This document shows, in pieces, positions 10,673 to 23,099 of a stretch of 64,000 nucleotides of DNA (its first letter is position 1; every line of letters starts with the position of its first letter). The notes under the pieces were generated by a model. That model had not been told where the DNA came from. It saw nothing but the letters and a program-made list of their open reading frames with translations, and did no database searches. The DNA lies in the NCBI GenBank assembly GCA_947650365.1, contig CANTAL010000021.1, forward strand, positions 930,001-994,000. Direction: 5' to 3'. Both the position numbers and the translations under genes were made by a program. The stretch is from Chamaelirium japonicum (Eukaryota > Streptophyta > Magnoliopsida > Liliales > Melanthiaceae).

Positions 10673-11760
10673 AAAAAAGAGAGAAAAAAACAGGGAGATT
10701 TAATTATATTATTGAGTAGTGGAGTTTTGGAATTTAGATTCCTTCTTACTTCATACCTATACCCATGACGAATAGACTGGAGCAGGACTTCTTCTCTATT
10801 CTCTCTTTGTTTATCTCTCCGTTCTCTTCTTTCTTCTTTTCTCTTGTCACAACACATTATCAGTACGAACATGTCGAGCCCAACCGATCTATCGCAAGAA
10901 AATGGAGAGAGAAACAAAGACTGAAGAGAGAGAAGAAGAGAGGAGAGAATGGAGAGATAAATAAAGAGAGAAGAAGCCCTACTCCAGTCCATTGGCCACG
11001 GGTATAGGTATGAATTAAGAAGGAATCTAAATTCTAAAACTCAACTTCTCAATATTTATACGACCCCTTTAGAATGGGGCACGTTTAACGGGTCTCTCTT
11101 TGTCCTATCTCATAATATATTATCAGCATGAACATATCTAGCCCAGCCGACCAGTCGTAAAAAAATATAGAGAGAAACAAAGACAGAAGTGGAGTTTTTG
11201 ATTTTAGATTTCTTTTTACTTCACACCTATACTCGTGGATAATAGACTGGAGCATGACTTCTTCTCTCTTCTCTCTTTATTTATCTCTCTGTTCTCTTTT
11301 CTTTTCTTCTCTCTCTTCTATGGAGTTTTGGACTAGAGCAGAACTTTTTCTCCCTTCTATTTTCGTTTATCTCTCTATTCTCTTCTCTATTCTGTCTTTG
11401 TTTCTTTCTCCATTTTCTTGTGACTTGTCAACTGGGATCGACATGTTCGTATTGATAACGTGTTGTGAAATAGGAGAGAGAGAGAGCCTTTAAATATGCC
11501 CCACCCTAAAGGGGTCGTATAAATATTGAGAAGTAGAGTTTTGGAATTTAGATTCCTTCTTACTTCACAGCTATACCCGTGACCAATGTCCTGGAGCAGA
11601 ACTTCTTCTCTCTTCTCTGTTTATTTATCTCTTCATTCTCTTTTCTCTTCATCTCTCTCTTCTGTCTTTATTTCTCTCTCTGTTTTCTTTTGACTGATCG
11701 ACTGGGTTTGACATGTTCATACTGATAACGTGTTATGATAAAAGAGAAGAGAGAAGAGAA

Positions 11761-12794
11761 GGGAGAGATAAATGAATTATTTAACAGTTGGGCTCGATAT
11801 GTTCATACTGATAATGTGTTGTAAGATGGGATAAAGAGAGAGTCATCATATGTGACCCACCCTTTATATTATTTATATGGTAAGCTTATTTAGGGCTTAA
11901 GCAATCTATGAGAAACCTTATTCTAGAAGAAAGATCCGACGGTGGATAATGAACTAGAGTAGGTCTTCTTCTCTGTTCTCTCTTTATTTATCTCTCTGTT
12001 CTCTTCTCTTTTCTTTTTAATCTTATGTAGAGTTTTGGAATGTACATTCCTTCCTACTTCACACCTTTACCCGTGGTCAATGGACTAGACCAGGACTTCT
12101 TCTATCTTCTTTCTTCGTTTATTCACTCTTCTTCTTTCTCTTCTATTTTCGTTTCTCTCTCTCTCTCTTCTATCTTTGTTTTTCTCTTCGTTTTCTTGTG
12201 ACTGGTCGACTGAGCTCGATATGTTCATGCTAATAACATGTTTTGAGAAGAGAAAAGAAGAGAGAAGAGAATAGAAAGATAAACGAAGAGAGAAGAAGTC
12301 TTGCTACAATCCATTCACCATGGGTATAGGTATGAAGTAAGAAGGAATCTAAATTCTAAAACTCCACTTCTCAATAATATAATTATAATCTCTCCGTTCT
12401 CTTCTCTCTTCTCCCATATATTAAGGTTTCCCATAGATTGCTTAGGCCCTAAGTAAACTTTCACCATAAATAATATACGACCCCTTTTGGATGGGGCACG
12501 TTTGACGGCTCTCTCTTTCTCCCATCTTACAACACGTTGTTGGATTTTTTTTGGCTTCACACCTATACCCGTGGCCAATGGAATAGAGCTGGACTTTTTC
12601 TCTCTTCTCTCTTTGTTTATCTCTCTGATCTCTTCTCTCTTCTTCTATCTCTTCTGTCTTCGTTTATCTCTCCATTTTCTTATGACTGGTCGGTTGAGCT
12701 CGAAATGATCGTGCTGATAACGTGTTGTGAGAAGAGTCAAAAAGAGAGCCGTCAAACGTGCCCTACCTTAAAGGGATCGTATAAATATTGAGAA
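11761..12794. repeat. Family R junction segment
   Basis: Mosaic of minus-sense cores (about 11785-11935, 12200-12245, 12685-12790), module A copies and one truncated plus-sense L (12413-12538). It separates the two copies of the 3.5-kb repeat. Nothing else is seen. Confidence 0.65.
12413..12538 (+). repeat. L core truncated inside P
   Basis: Breaks off after AACACGTTG and is joined to TTGGATTTTTTTTGGCTTCA, a truncated plus-orientation module A. A rearrangement junction lies at about 12538. Confidence 0.6.
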
Positions 12795-13188
12795 GTGGAG
12801 TTTTGGATTTTAGATTTCTTTTTACATCACACCTATACCCGTGGCTAATGCACTAGAGCAGGTCTTCTTCTCTCTTCTCTCTTCTTATATCATTTATCTC
12901 CGTTCTCTCCGTTCTTTTCTCTCTTATGTCTTCATTTCTCTCTCTGTTTTTTTGTGACTGGTTGGTTGGGGTTGACATGTTCATGCTAATAACAAGTTGT
13001 GAGAAGAGAGAAGAGAACAGAGAGATAAATAAAAAGAGAAGACAATAGAGAAATAAACGAAGAGAGAAGAAGTCCTACTCATGTCCATTTACCACGGGTA
13101 TAGGTATGAAGTAAGAAGGAACCTAAATTCCAAAACTCCATTTCTCAATAATATAATTAAATCTCTTTGTTCTCTTCTTTATCTCTTA

Positions 13189-13347
13189 TATGGATTAGGG
13201 TTTCCTATAGATTGCTTAGGCCCTAAGTAATCTTACATTTTAAATAATATACGACCCTCTTAGGGTTGGGAACGTTTGACGGCTCTCTCTTTCTCCCATC
13301 TCACAACACATTATCAGCACGAACATATCAAGCCCAGCCGACCAGTC
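13189..13347 (+). repeat. L/P core, plus sense
   Basis: TATA segment mutated (ATTTTAAATAATATA); P is nearly intact (CATTATCAGCACGA). Confidence 0.65.
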
Positions 13348-13498
13348 GTAAAAAAATAGAGAGAGAAATGAAGACAGAAGTGGAGTTTTGGAATATAGAT
13401 TCCTTCTAACTTTACACCTATACTTGTAGCCAATGGACTGGAGCAGGACTTCTTCTCTCTTCTATCTTCGTTTATTTCTCCGTTCTCTTCTATCTTCT

Positions 13499-13659
13499 CC
13501 CAGGGATTTGGGTTTCTCATAGATTGCTTAGGCCCTAAGTAAGCTTACCCTATAAATAATATACGACCCCTTTAGGGTAGGGCACGTTTGATGACTTTCA
13601 CTTTCTCCCATCTCACAACACGTTATCAGCATGAACATGTCGAGCCCATACGACCAGTC
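13499..13659 (+). repeat. L/P core, plus sense
   Basis: The telobox is altered to GGGATTTGGGTTTCTC. TATA and P are intact (P variant CGTTATCAGCATGA). Confidence 0.7.
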
Positions 13660-14003
13660 GTAAGAAAATAGAGACAGAAATGTAGACAGAAGTAGAGTTT
13701 TGGAATTTAGATTCCTTCTTACTTCACACCTATACTCATGGCCAATGGACAGGAGTAGGACTTCTTCTCTTTTCTCTCTTTATTTACCTCTCTATTCTCT
13801 TCTCTCTAATTCTCTCTCTTCTGTGGAGTTTTGAAATTTAGATTCCTTCTTACTTCACACCTATACTTGTGGCCAACGGACTGGAGCAGGACTTCTTCTC
13901 TCTTCTCTCTTCTCTCTTCTCTCTTCTCTCTTTGTTTATCTCTTCGTTCTCTTCTTATTTCATCTCTCTCTTTTGTCTTCATTTCTCTCTTCATTTTTAT
14001 ATA

Positions 14004-14163
14004 ATTAGTCGATTGGGCTCGACATATTCATGTTGATAACGTATTGTGAGATAGAAGAAAGTAAGCACCATCAAACATGCTCCACCCTAAAGGGGTTGTA
14101 TATTATTTATAGGGTATGCTTACTTAGGGCCTAAGCAATCTATGGGAAACCCTAATCCATGGG
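14004..14163 (-). repeat. L/P core, minus sense
   Basis: The leader edge has decayed to ATTAGTCGATTGGG; the rest reaches the telobox. Confidence 0.65.
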
Positions 14164-14356
14164 AAAAGAGAGAAAAGAATAGTGAGATTTAATTATATTA
14201 TTGAGGAGTGGAGTTTTAGAATTTAGATTCCTTCTTACTTCATTCCTATACCTATGGCCAATGGACTGGAGTAGGTCTTGTTCTCTCTTCTATCTTCGTT
14301 TATATCTTCGTTCTCTTCTCTCTCCTCTGTCTTCGTTTCTCTCTCCGTTTTCTTAC

Positions 14357-14519
14357 GACTGGTTGGTTGGGCTTGACATGTTCGTACTGATAACGTGTTA
14401 TGAGATGGGAGAAGAGAGAGCCATCAAATGTGACCCACCCTAAAAGGATCGTATATTATTTATAGGGTAAGCTTACTTAGGGCCTAAGCAATATATGGAA
14501 AACCCTAATCCATAGGAGA
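14357..14519 (-). repeat. L/P core, minus sense, extra copy
   Basis: Has no counterpart in the partner repeat 9341-11760, and accounts for the 270-bp jump in offset. Confidence 0.7.
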
Positions 14520-16440
14520 AGAGAGAAGAATATGGAGATTTAATTATATTATTAAGAAGTGGAGTTTTTGACTTCTTCTCTATTCTCTCTTCTTCTCTCT
14601 TCTGACAACATGTTATCAGCATGAACATGTCGAGCCCAGCCGACCAGTCGCAAAAAAATGGAGAGAGAAACAAAGACAGAACAAAAAGAAGAATAGAGAA
14701 GAGAACAGAGAGTTAAATAAAGAGAGAGGAGAGAAGAAGCCCTACTCCAGTCCATTGGCCACGAGTTTAGGTGCGAAGTAAGTAAGAATCTAAATTTTGA
14801 AACTCCACTTCTCAATATTTATACGACCCCTTTATAGTGGGGCATGTTTGACGGGTCTCTCTTTGTCATATCTCACAACACGTTATCAGCACGAATATAT
14901 CAAGCCCAACCGACCTGTCCTAAGAAAACGGAGAGAGAAACAAAGACAGAAGTAGAGTTTTTGAATTTAGATTTCTTCTTACTTCACACCTATACCCATG
15001 GCCAATGGATTGGAGCAGGACTTCTTCTCTCTTCTCTCTTTATTTATCTCTCTGTTTTATTCTCTTTTCTTTTCTCTCTTCTATAGAGTTTTCGACTTGA
15101 GTAAGACTTCTTCTCCCTTCTATCTTTATTTATCTCTCTGTTCTCTTCTCTCTTCTTCTCTCTTTTGTCTTTGTTTCTCTCTTCGTTTTCTTATGACTGA
15201 TCGGCTGGGATCGACATGTTCGTGCGGATAACATATTGTGAGATGGAAGAGAGAGAGAGTCGTCAAATATGCCCCACCCTAAAACGATCGTATAAATATT
15301 GCGAAGTGGAGTTTTAGAATTTAGATTCCTTCTTACTTCACAGCTATACCCATGGCCAATGGATTGGAGTATGACTTCTTCTCTCTTCTTTCTTCGTTTA
15401 TCTCTTCATTCTCTTTTCTCTTCTTCTCTCTCTTCTTTCTTCGTTTTTTTATCTGTTTCCTTATGACTGGTCTGCTGGGCTCGACATATTCGTGTTGATA
15501 TTATGTTATGAGAAGAAAGAATAGAATAGAGAGATAAATAAAAAAAGAAGAAAAAAGAAGTCCTGCTTTATATTATTTAACTAATATATGATTGTGAAAA
15601 AAACAAAGAGAGAAACAAAGACAGAAGAAAGAGAAGAAGAGAGAATAGAACAGAGAGATAAACGAAGAGAGAAGAAGTCTTGCTCTTGTCCATTGGCCAT
15701 GGGTATAGGTGTAAAGTAAGAAGGAATCTAAATTCTAAATCTCTACTTCTTAATATTTATACGACCTGTTTAGGATGGGGCATGTTTGATGGCTTTCTTA
15801 TTCTCCCATCTCACAACACTTACCATATAAATAATATACGACCCCTTTAGGGTGGGGCACGTTAGACGGCTCTCTCTTTCTCCCATCTCAAAACATGTTA
15901 TTAGCATGAATATATCGTGCCCAACCGACCAGTCATAAGAAACAGAGAGAGAAATAAAGACAGAAGAGAGAGAAGAAGAGAGAGAAGAGAATGGAGAGAT
16001 AAACGAAGAGAGAACAGAGAAGAAGTCCTTCTCTAGTCCATTAACCATGGGTATAGGTGTGAAGTAAGAAGGAATTTAAATTCCAAAACTCCACTTCTGT
16101 CTTCGTTTCTCTTTTCGTTTTCTTACGACTGGTCGGCTGGGCTCAATAGGTTCATACTGATAACGTGTTATGAGATGGGAGAAAGAGAGAACTGTCAAAC
16201 GAGCCCCCCCCTTAAGGGGTCGTATAAATATTAAGAAGTAGAGTTTCAGAATTTAGATTCCTTCACAGTTCACACCTATACCTGTGGTCAATGGACTGGA
16301 GTGGGACTTCTTCTCTCTTCTTTCTTTATTGATCTCTCATTTCTCTTCTATCTTCTTATGCTTCTCTCTTCGTTTATCTCTCCATTCTCTTCTCTCTTCT
16401 TTTCTCTCTTTTATCTTTGTTTCTCTCTCTGTTTTCTTAT

Positions 16441-16585
16441 GACTGGTCGGTTGGGCTCGATATCTTCATGCTGATAATATATTTTGAGATAGGAGAAAGA
16501 GAGAGCCATCAAATATGCCCCACCCTAAAGGGGTCGTATATTATTTATAGGGTAAGCTAACTCAGGGCCTAAACAATCTATGGGA
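16441..16585 (-). repeat. L/P core, minus sense, truncated at the telobox
   Basis: Ends CAATCTATGGGAAAAAG and passes straight into a plus-orientation purine leader, making a head-on junction. Confidence 0.6.
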
Positions 16586-16767
16586 AAAAGAAACAAAGAC
16601 AGAAGAGAGAAGAAAATGTAGAGAGAAACAAAGATATAAGAGAGAGAAGAAGAGAAAGGAGAACGAAGAGATAAACGAAGAGAGAAGAGAGAAGAAGTCT
16701 TGCTTTACTCCATTCGTCACGGATATAGGTGTGAAGTAAGAAGGAATCTAAATTCTAAAACTCCACT

Positions 16768-17393
16768 TCTTAATAGTATCATCTCAACGTTATTATGATT
16801 ATCATAGTAATATTACTATAATTATTTATTTAATTATTAAATAATTTAATAATTAGATAATTTAATAATTAAGTTTTTAGTAAAATAATTAATTAATTTA
16901 ATTATTTAATTATCTAGTTATTTAATTATTTTTTAATATTAATAATATAAAGTAAACTAATTAAATAAATATTGAGAGAGAAGAGATAAGAAGTCCTGCC
17001 TAGTCCATTCACCAAGGGTATAGGTATGAAGTATGTAGGAATATAAATTTCAAAACTCTATAGAAAAGAGAAAAGAAGAGAGAAGAGAACAAAGAAATAA
17101 ATAAAGAAAGAAGAAGTCATGCTCCAGTCCATTGGCCACGGGTATAGGTGTGAAGTAAGAAGGAATCTAAATTTCAAGAACTCCACTTTGCAATAATTTA
17201 TTTTATTTAGATAATTCAATAACTATTTATACTATAACAATTACATTTAATTAATTATTTTACTAAAAGCTTAATTATTAAATTATTAAATTATTTAAAA
17301 TATTTAATAAATAAATAAATGTTTAATTTAATTAATAAAATTATTGTAACATTACTACGATAATCATAATAACGTCGAGATGATACTATTGCG
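16768..17393. repeat. Large palindromic A/T module with leader/A units inside
   Basis: Inverted termini at 16768-16810 and 17350-17393. Between them lie A/T sequence and two plus-oriented leader/A units (about 16975-17190). Confidence 0.65.
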
Positions 17394-18797
17394 AAGTAGA
17401 GTTTTGGAATTTAGATTCCTTCTTACTTCACACCTATACCCATAGCTAATGGACTGGAGCAGGACTTCTTCTTTCTTTTCTCTTCATTTATCTTTACGTT
17501 CTCTTCTCTCTTCTTCTCTCTCTTTTCTAATTTTGTTTCTCTCTCTGTTTTTTTTTTCTCTTTTTCTTTCTCTTCTATGGAGTTTTGGAATTTAGATTCC
17601 TTCCTACTTCATACCTATACCCGTGGCCAATTAATTGGAGTAGGACTTCTTCTCTCCTCTCTTTATTTATCTCTCCATTCTCTCCTATTTTCTTCTCTCT
17701 CTTCTGTGGAATTTTGAAATTTAGATTTTATCTTACTTCACATCTATACCTATGGCGAATGGACTGGAGCAGGACTTCTTTTCTTTTCTCTCTCAATATT
17801 TATTTAATTAGTTTATTTTATATTATTAATACTAAAAAAATAATTAAATAACTAGTTAATTAAATTTTTAAATAAATTTAAATTATTTAAATATCTCTTA
17901 TATTATTTATTAAATTAAATTATTAATAACGTGTTTAATAAATTTCATTTTATTTAAGCTTGTCATATTTATGTCTCCATTCTCTTTTCTCTTTCTTCCA
18001 TCTCACAATACGTTATCAGCACGAACATGTCGAGCCCAGCTGACCAGTCGCAAGAAAACGGAGAGAAAAACGAAGACAGAAGTGAACTTTTGGAATTTAG
18101 ATTCCTTCATACTTCACACCTATACATATGGTCAATGAAATAGAATAGGAGTTCTTCTCTCTTCTATCTTCGTTTATCTCTCTGTTCTCTTCTTTTTTCT
18201 TCTCTCTCTTCTGTCTTTATTTCTCTCTCCGTTCTCTCTTCTTTCCTCTTCTCTCTTTTCTATGGAGTTTTGGAATTTAGATTCCTTCTTACTTCATACC
18301 TATATCCGTGTGAAGTATTGGTGTAAAGTAAAAAGGAATCTAAATTCCAAAACTCTACTTCTGTCTTTATTTCTTTCTCTGTTTTCTTATGACTAATCGG
18401 TTGGGCTTGATTTGTTCGTGCTGATAATGTGTTATGGGATGTGAGAAAGAGAGAGTTGTCAAACATGTGCTACCATAAAAGGGTCATATAAATACTGAGA
18501 AGTAGAGTTTTGGAATTTAGATTCCTTCTTACTTCTCTCTTTTCTTTTCTTCTCTTTTCTCATAATACATTATCAGCACAAACATATCCAGCCCAATCGA
18601 CCAGTCACAAGAAAATAGAGAGAGAAACGAAGATAGAAGAGAGAGAATATGAGAGAAGAGAACAAAGAGATAAACGAAGATAGAAGAGAGAAGAAGTCAT
18701 GTTCGAGTCCATTCGTCACGGATTTAGGTGTGAAGTAAAAAAGAATATAAATTTTAAAACTCTACTTCTGTCTTTGTTTCTCTTCTCGTTTTCTTTT

Positions 18798-18973
18798 GAT
18801 TGGTTGACTCGGTTCAACATGTTCGTGCTGATAACGTATTGTGAGATGGGAGAAAGAGAGAGCCGTCAAACATGCCCCACTCTACAGGGGTCATATATTA
18901 TTTATAGGGTAGGCCTAAGCAATCTATGGGAAACCCTAATCTATGAGAGAGATCTAATGGTGGACAGTCATCC
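18798..18973 (-). repeat. L/P core, minus sense, with internal deletion
   Basis: The segment between GGGTA and GGCCTAAGC is shortened (TATAGGGTAGGCCTAAGC). The 5' side extends through GATCTAATGGTGGACAG and then joins module A at TCATCC/TTCTTACTTC. Confidence 0.65.
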
Positions 18974-19897
18974 TTCTTACTTCACACGTATACCCGTGGC
19001 GAATGGACTGGAGCAGGACTTCTTCTCTCTTCTATCTTTGTTTATCTCTTCGTTCTCTTATGTCTTCTTCTCCCTTTTCTGTCTTCGTTTATCTCTCAGT
19101 TCTCTTCTCTCTTCTTCTTTCTCTTCTGTCTTTGTTTCTCTCTTTGTTTTCTTATGACTGGTCGATTGGGCTCGACATGTTTGTGCTAATAACGTATTGT
19201 GAGGTGGGAGAAAGCGAGAAGAGAACAAAGAGATAAACACAGAGAGAATTGTTAAATATTAAATTCTCTTACAACACGTCATCAGTACGAACATGTCGAA
19301 GAAAGAAAAGAGAAGAGAGAAGAGGGAAGAGAAAAGAAATCCTGTAATCAATTAATCAGAATTTAAATCTCTCTTATAAATAATATTCATACCTAATCCA
19401 TATTTATATCTCTTCTACCTGCAATCAATTATATATAGGTCTTTTTTCTTCTACTTCTTTTCATTCACCTCAACGTTATAATTAGTTAAATAATCATATA
19501 TCATAATAATACTACTATAATTTTTTTAATTAAGTTAATCATTAAATTAAAACAAAGAGAGAATGGAATTTAATATGATAATCATAATAACATTGAGATG
19601 ATACTATTGAGAAGTGGAGTTTTGGAATTTAGATTCCTTCTTACTTCATACCTATACCCGTGGCTAATGGACTAGAGCAGAAGTTCTTCTCTCTTTGTTT
19701 ATCTCTCCGTTCTCTTATCTCTTCTTCTATCTATTCTGTCTTCGTTTCCCTCTCCGTTTTCTTGTGACTGGTCGGTTGGGCTCGACATGTTCATGCTGAA
19801 ACACGTTGTGAGATAGAAGATTGCTTATTTATTTTATTTATAGACTGGAGCAGGACTTCTCCTATCTTCTCTTTTCACTTATAATTTAATTAAAAAA

Positions 19898-20640
19898 GAA
19901 TAATCTCAACGTTATTATGATTATCATAGTAATATTACTATAATTTTTTTAATTAAATTATTTATTTATTAAATTATTTAATAATTTAAATAATTTTATA
20001 ATTTTAAATAATTTAATTATTAAGTATTTAGTAAAATAAATAATTTATTTAATATTAAATAGATGATTAATTTAACTAATATATGAAGAAATATTATAGA
20101 AACCCTATTTATTAAATTATTACAATTTAATTTTTTTAAATTATAGTAATATTACTATGATAATCATTATTTCTTTAATTAGTTATTTGAATCATGTTAA
20201 CGTTATTATGATTATAAAAAAATATTTTTTTTAATTAAATTATTTACTTGTTTAAGTAAATAATCTATATAATATATTTCTTCACTAAATAAAATTTTAA
20301 TTAAAGATAAATAATAATTAAAGAAATAATTAATAAAATGAATTAATAAATTAATTATATAATTAAATAATTATTTCTTTATTTAATAATTTAAATAATT
20401 AAATAGTTACCCAATTGAATTATTTAATAATATAATAATAATAAATAAATAAAATAATAAATTTAATTAAATATCTAGTTAATTCAATAATTGAGTAAAT
20501 TAATTATTTTACTAAAATCTTAATTATTTATATTATTAAATTATTTTAAATATTTTATAATTAAATAAATGATTAATTTAATTAAAAAAATTATAGTAAT
20601 ATTACTATGATAATTATAATAACGTAGAGATGACTGGTCA
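19898..20640. repeat. Double palindromic A/T module
   Basis: The left terminus (CTCAACGTTATTATGATTAT) at 19910 and its inverted partner near 20145-20175 enclose one A/T stretch; a second pair (about 20198 and 20600-20634) encloses another. The inverted T marker lies near 20275, so the second stretch is minus oriented. Confidence 0.6.
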
Positions 20641-21130
20641 GTCCTAATTATTTATAGGGTAAGCTTACTTAGGGCCTAAGCAATCTATAGGAAACCCTAA
20701 TCATTGGGAGAAATTCGACGGTGGATAGTGATCCGATAATTAGAGAGAAAAGAAGAGACAAGAGAGAAGATATCCTGCTCCAATCCATTCACCACGAGTA
20801 TAGGTGTCAAGTAAGAAGGATGACTGTCCACCGTCGGATCTCTCCCATGGATTAGGGTTTCCCATAGATTGCTTAGGTCCTAAGTAAGCTTACCCTATAA
20901 ATAATATATTATCGTTTTAGATTGGGGCATGTTTGACGGCTCTCTCTTTCTCCTACATCATAACACGTTATCAGCATGAGCATGTCGAGCTTAGCCGACC
21001 AGTCGCAAGAAAATAAAGAAAGAAATGAAGACAAAAGAGCGAGAAGAAGAGATAAGAGAACTGAAAGATAAATAAAGAGAGAAAAGAGAAGAAAGAAGAA
21101 GTCCTGCTCCAGTTCATTAGCCACGGGTAT
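20290..21130. repeat. 1.39-kb tandem repeat, copy a
   Basis: Matches 21655-22510. Each copy runs through an A/T module, a truncated minus-sense L that ends in 'CCGATAATTAGA', a short leader plus module A, and a plus-sense L fused directly to the A tail. The fusion points are 20819 and 22211. Confidence 0.75.
20819..21004 (+). repeat. L/P core, plus sense, fused to A tail
   Basis: GTAAGAAGGA is followed directly by TGACTGTCCACCGTCGG, skipping the normal end of module A. The GC-box-like heptamer hairpin has decayed (ATCGTTTTAGATTGGGGC). Confidence 0.7.
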
Positions 21131-21654
21131 AGGTGTGAAGTACGAAAGAATCTAAATTCCAAAACTCCTTAAAAGAGAGAGAAGAGAACATAGAGATAAA
21201 TGAAGAGAGGAGAGAGAAGAAGTCCTACTCCAGTCCATTGGTCATAGATATAGGTGTGAAGTAAGAAGGAATCTAATTAGGGTAGGGCATATTTGACGGA
21301 TCTCTCTTTGTCCCATCTCATAATACGTTATCAGTACGAACATGTCGAGCCCAGCTGACCAGTCACAAGAAAATGGAGAGAGAAACGAAGAGAGAAGAGA
21401 GAAGTAGCCATGCTCTATTCCATTAGCCACGGGTTTAGGTATGAAGTAGTGTGAAGTAAGAAGGAGTCTAAATTCCAAAACTCAACTTCTCAATAAATAA
21501 TATGGGACCCTTTTAGGGTGGGGCACATTTGACGGCTCTCTCTTTTTTAAGCATGAACTTGAAATAATCAATGTTATTATAAATTTTCTTTAGGGTGGGG
21601 CTCTATTATTTATCTCTACGTTTTTTCACTCCGTTTAAATAATTGACAAATTAT

Positions 21655-22510
21655 TTAGTTATTTATAAATAAAATAATAATTAAAGAAATAACTAATAAA
21701 GTAAATTAATAAATTAATTATATAATTAAATCATTATTTATTTATTAAATAATTTAAATAATTAAATAGTTACCTAATTTAATTATTTAATAATTAAATA
21801 ATAATAAATAAATTAAATAATAAATTTAATTAAATAATTAGATATTTAAATGATTAAATAAATTAATTATTTTACTAAAAACTAAATTATTAAATTATTT
21901 TGTAATTAAATAAAATTTTAATTTAAATTAAAAAATTATAGTAATATTAATATGATAATTATAATAACGTTGAGATGATACTATTGTGAAGTGGAGTTTT
22001 CGAATTTATATTTCTTCTTACTTCACACCTATACCCGTGGCAAATGGACTAGAGTAGGACTTCTTCTTACTTAGGGCTATGCAATCTATGCGAAATCCTA
22101 ATCCATGGGAGAGATCCGATAGTGGACAGCTATCCGATAATTAGAAAGAGAAGAAGAGAAAAGAAGTCCAGCTCCAGTCCATTCGCCACGGGTATAGGTA
22201 TGAAGTAAGAAGGATGGTTGTCCACCATCGGATCTCTCCCATAGATTAGGGTTTCCTATAGATTACTTAGGTCCAAAGTAAGCTTACCCTAAAAATAATA
22301 TACTATCCCTTTAGGATAGAGCATGTTTGACGGCTCTTTCTTTCTCCCATCTCAAAACACGTTATCAGTATGAACATATCGAGCCCAGCCGACCAGTCGC
22401 AAGAAAATAGAAAGAAAAACAAAGACAGAAGAGGGAGAGAAGAAGAGAGAAGAGAACGGAGAGATAAATGAAAATAGAAGAGAAAAAAAGTCATGTTCTA
22501 GTTCATTGGC
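21655..22510. repeat. 1.39-kb tandem repeat, copy b
   Basis: Second copy of 20290-21130, with the same unusual module junctions, so it arose by duplication rather than by independent rearrangement. The interval 21131-21654 between the copies contains further leader/A modules, two partial plus-sense cores and the start of an A/T module. Confidence 0.75.
22211..22398 (+). repeat. L/P core, plus sense, fused to A tail
   Basis: Same fusion as 20819 (TAAGAAGGA then TGGTTGTCCACCATCGG). TATA is mutated to CTAAAAATAATATA. Confidence 0.7.
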
Positions 22511-23099
22511 ATGACTAAAAAGAGATTAAACATGGAGCATGAATAAAAATAATATTAGTTAAATAATCTCTCCTATTCAGCAAGAATATGTCAAGCCCAG
22601 CAGACCAGTCATAAGAAAAAAGAGAGAGAAACATAGAAGAAAAGAGAGAAGAGAACAGAGAGACAAACGAAGAGAGAATAAAGAAGAAGTCCTACTCCAA
22701 TCCATTCGCCACGGGTATAGGTGTGAATTAAGAAGAAATCTAAATTCCAAAACTCTAGTTCTCAATAATATAATTAAATCTTTTCGTTCTTTTCTTTCTT
22801 CTTCTTTCTCTTTTGTCGTCTCTTCTCTCTTTTTTTTCTTGCGACTGGTCGGTTGGGCTCGATATGTTAGGACTGATAACGTGTTGTGAGATGGGAGAAA
22901 GAGAGAAAAGAACAGAGAGATAAACAAGGAAAGAAACGAAAAGAAGTCCTGCTTATGCCCTAAGTAATCTCCCAGGGATTTCTTAGGCCCAAAGTAATCT
23001 TACCTAATAAATAATATACCTATGGCCTCTCCAATCTATTAACCACGGGTATAGGTATGAAGTAAGAAGGAATATAAATTCCAAAACTCCACTTCTTAA
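22511..23099. repeat. Diverged family R segment
   Basis: Contains a plus-sense P core near 22575, leader and module A, a minus-sense P core near 22850, and a degraded L fragment at 22955-23020 in which only 'TTAGGCCCAAAGTAA' and 'AATAAATAATATA' remain. No gene is visible. Confidence 0.55.

Larger units (their letters stand above)
9341..11760. repeat. 3.5-kb tandem repeat, copy a
   Basis: Pairs with 12795-15540. Landmarks are 9350/12797, 9729/13189, 10036/13499, 10514/14004, 11055/14815 and 11420/15195. Shared private variants include 'CCTTCTAACTTTACAC' in module A and 'GTCCATTTACCACGG'. The offset jumps from about 3.49 to 3.76 kb between 10.67 and 11.05 kb because copy b carries an extra minus-sense core. 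Confidence 0.75.
12795..15540. repeat. 3.5-kb tandem repeat, copy b
   Basis: Second copy of 9341-11760, with one additional minus-sense L core (14357-14519) that has no counterpart in copy a. Confidence 0.75.
15541..20290. repeat. Rearranged family R mosaic
   Basis: Both orientations are mixed. Minus-sense cores lie at 16125-16230, 16441-16585, 18390-18500 and 18798-18973, plus-sense cores at 15755-15935 and 17990-18055. A/T modules lie at 16790-16965, 17190-17350, 17780-17960 and from 19900. The stretch 19240-19480 is more diverged; it has a P core and purine leader but otherwise only weak A/T-rich similarity to the family. Confidence 0.65.
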
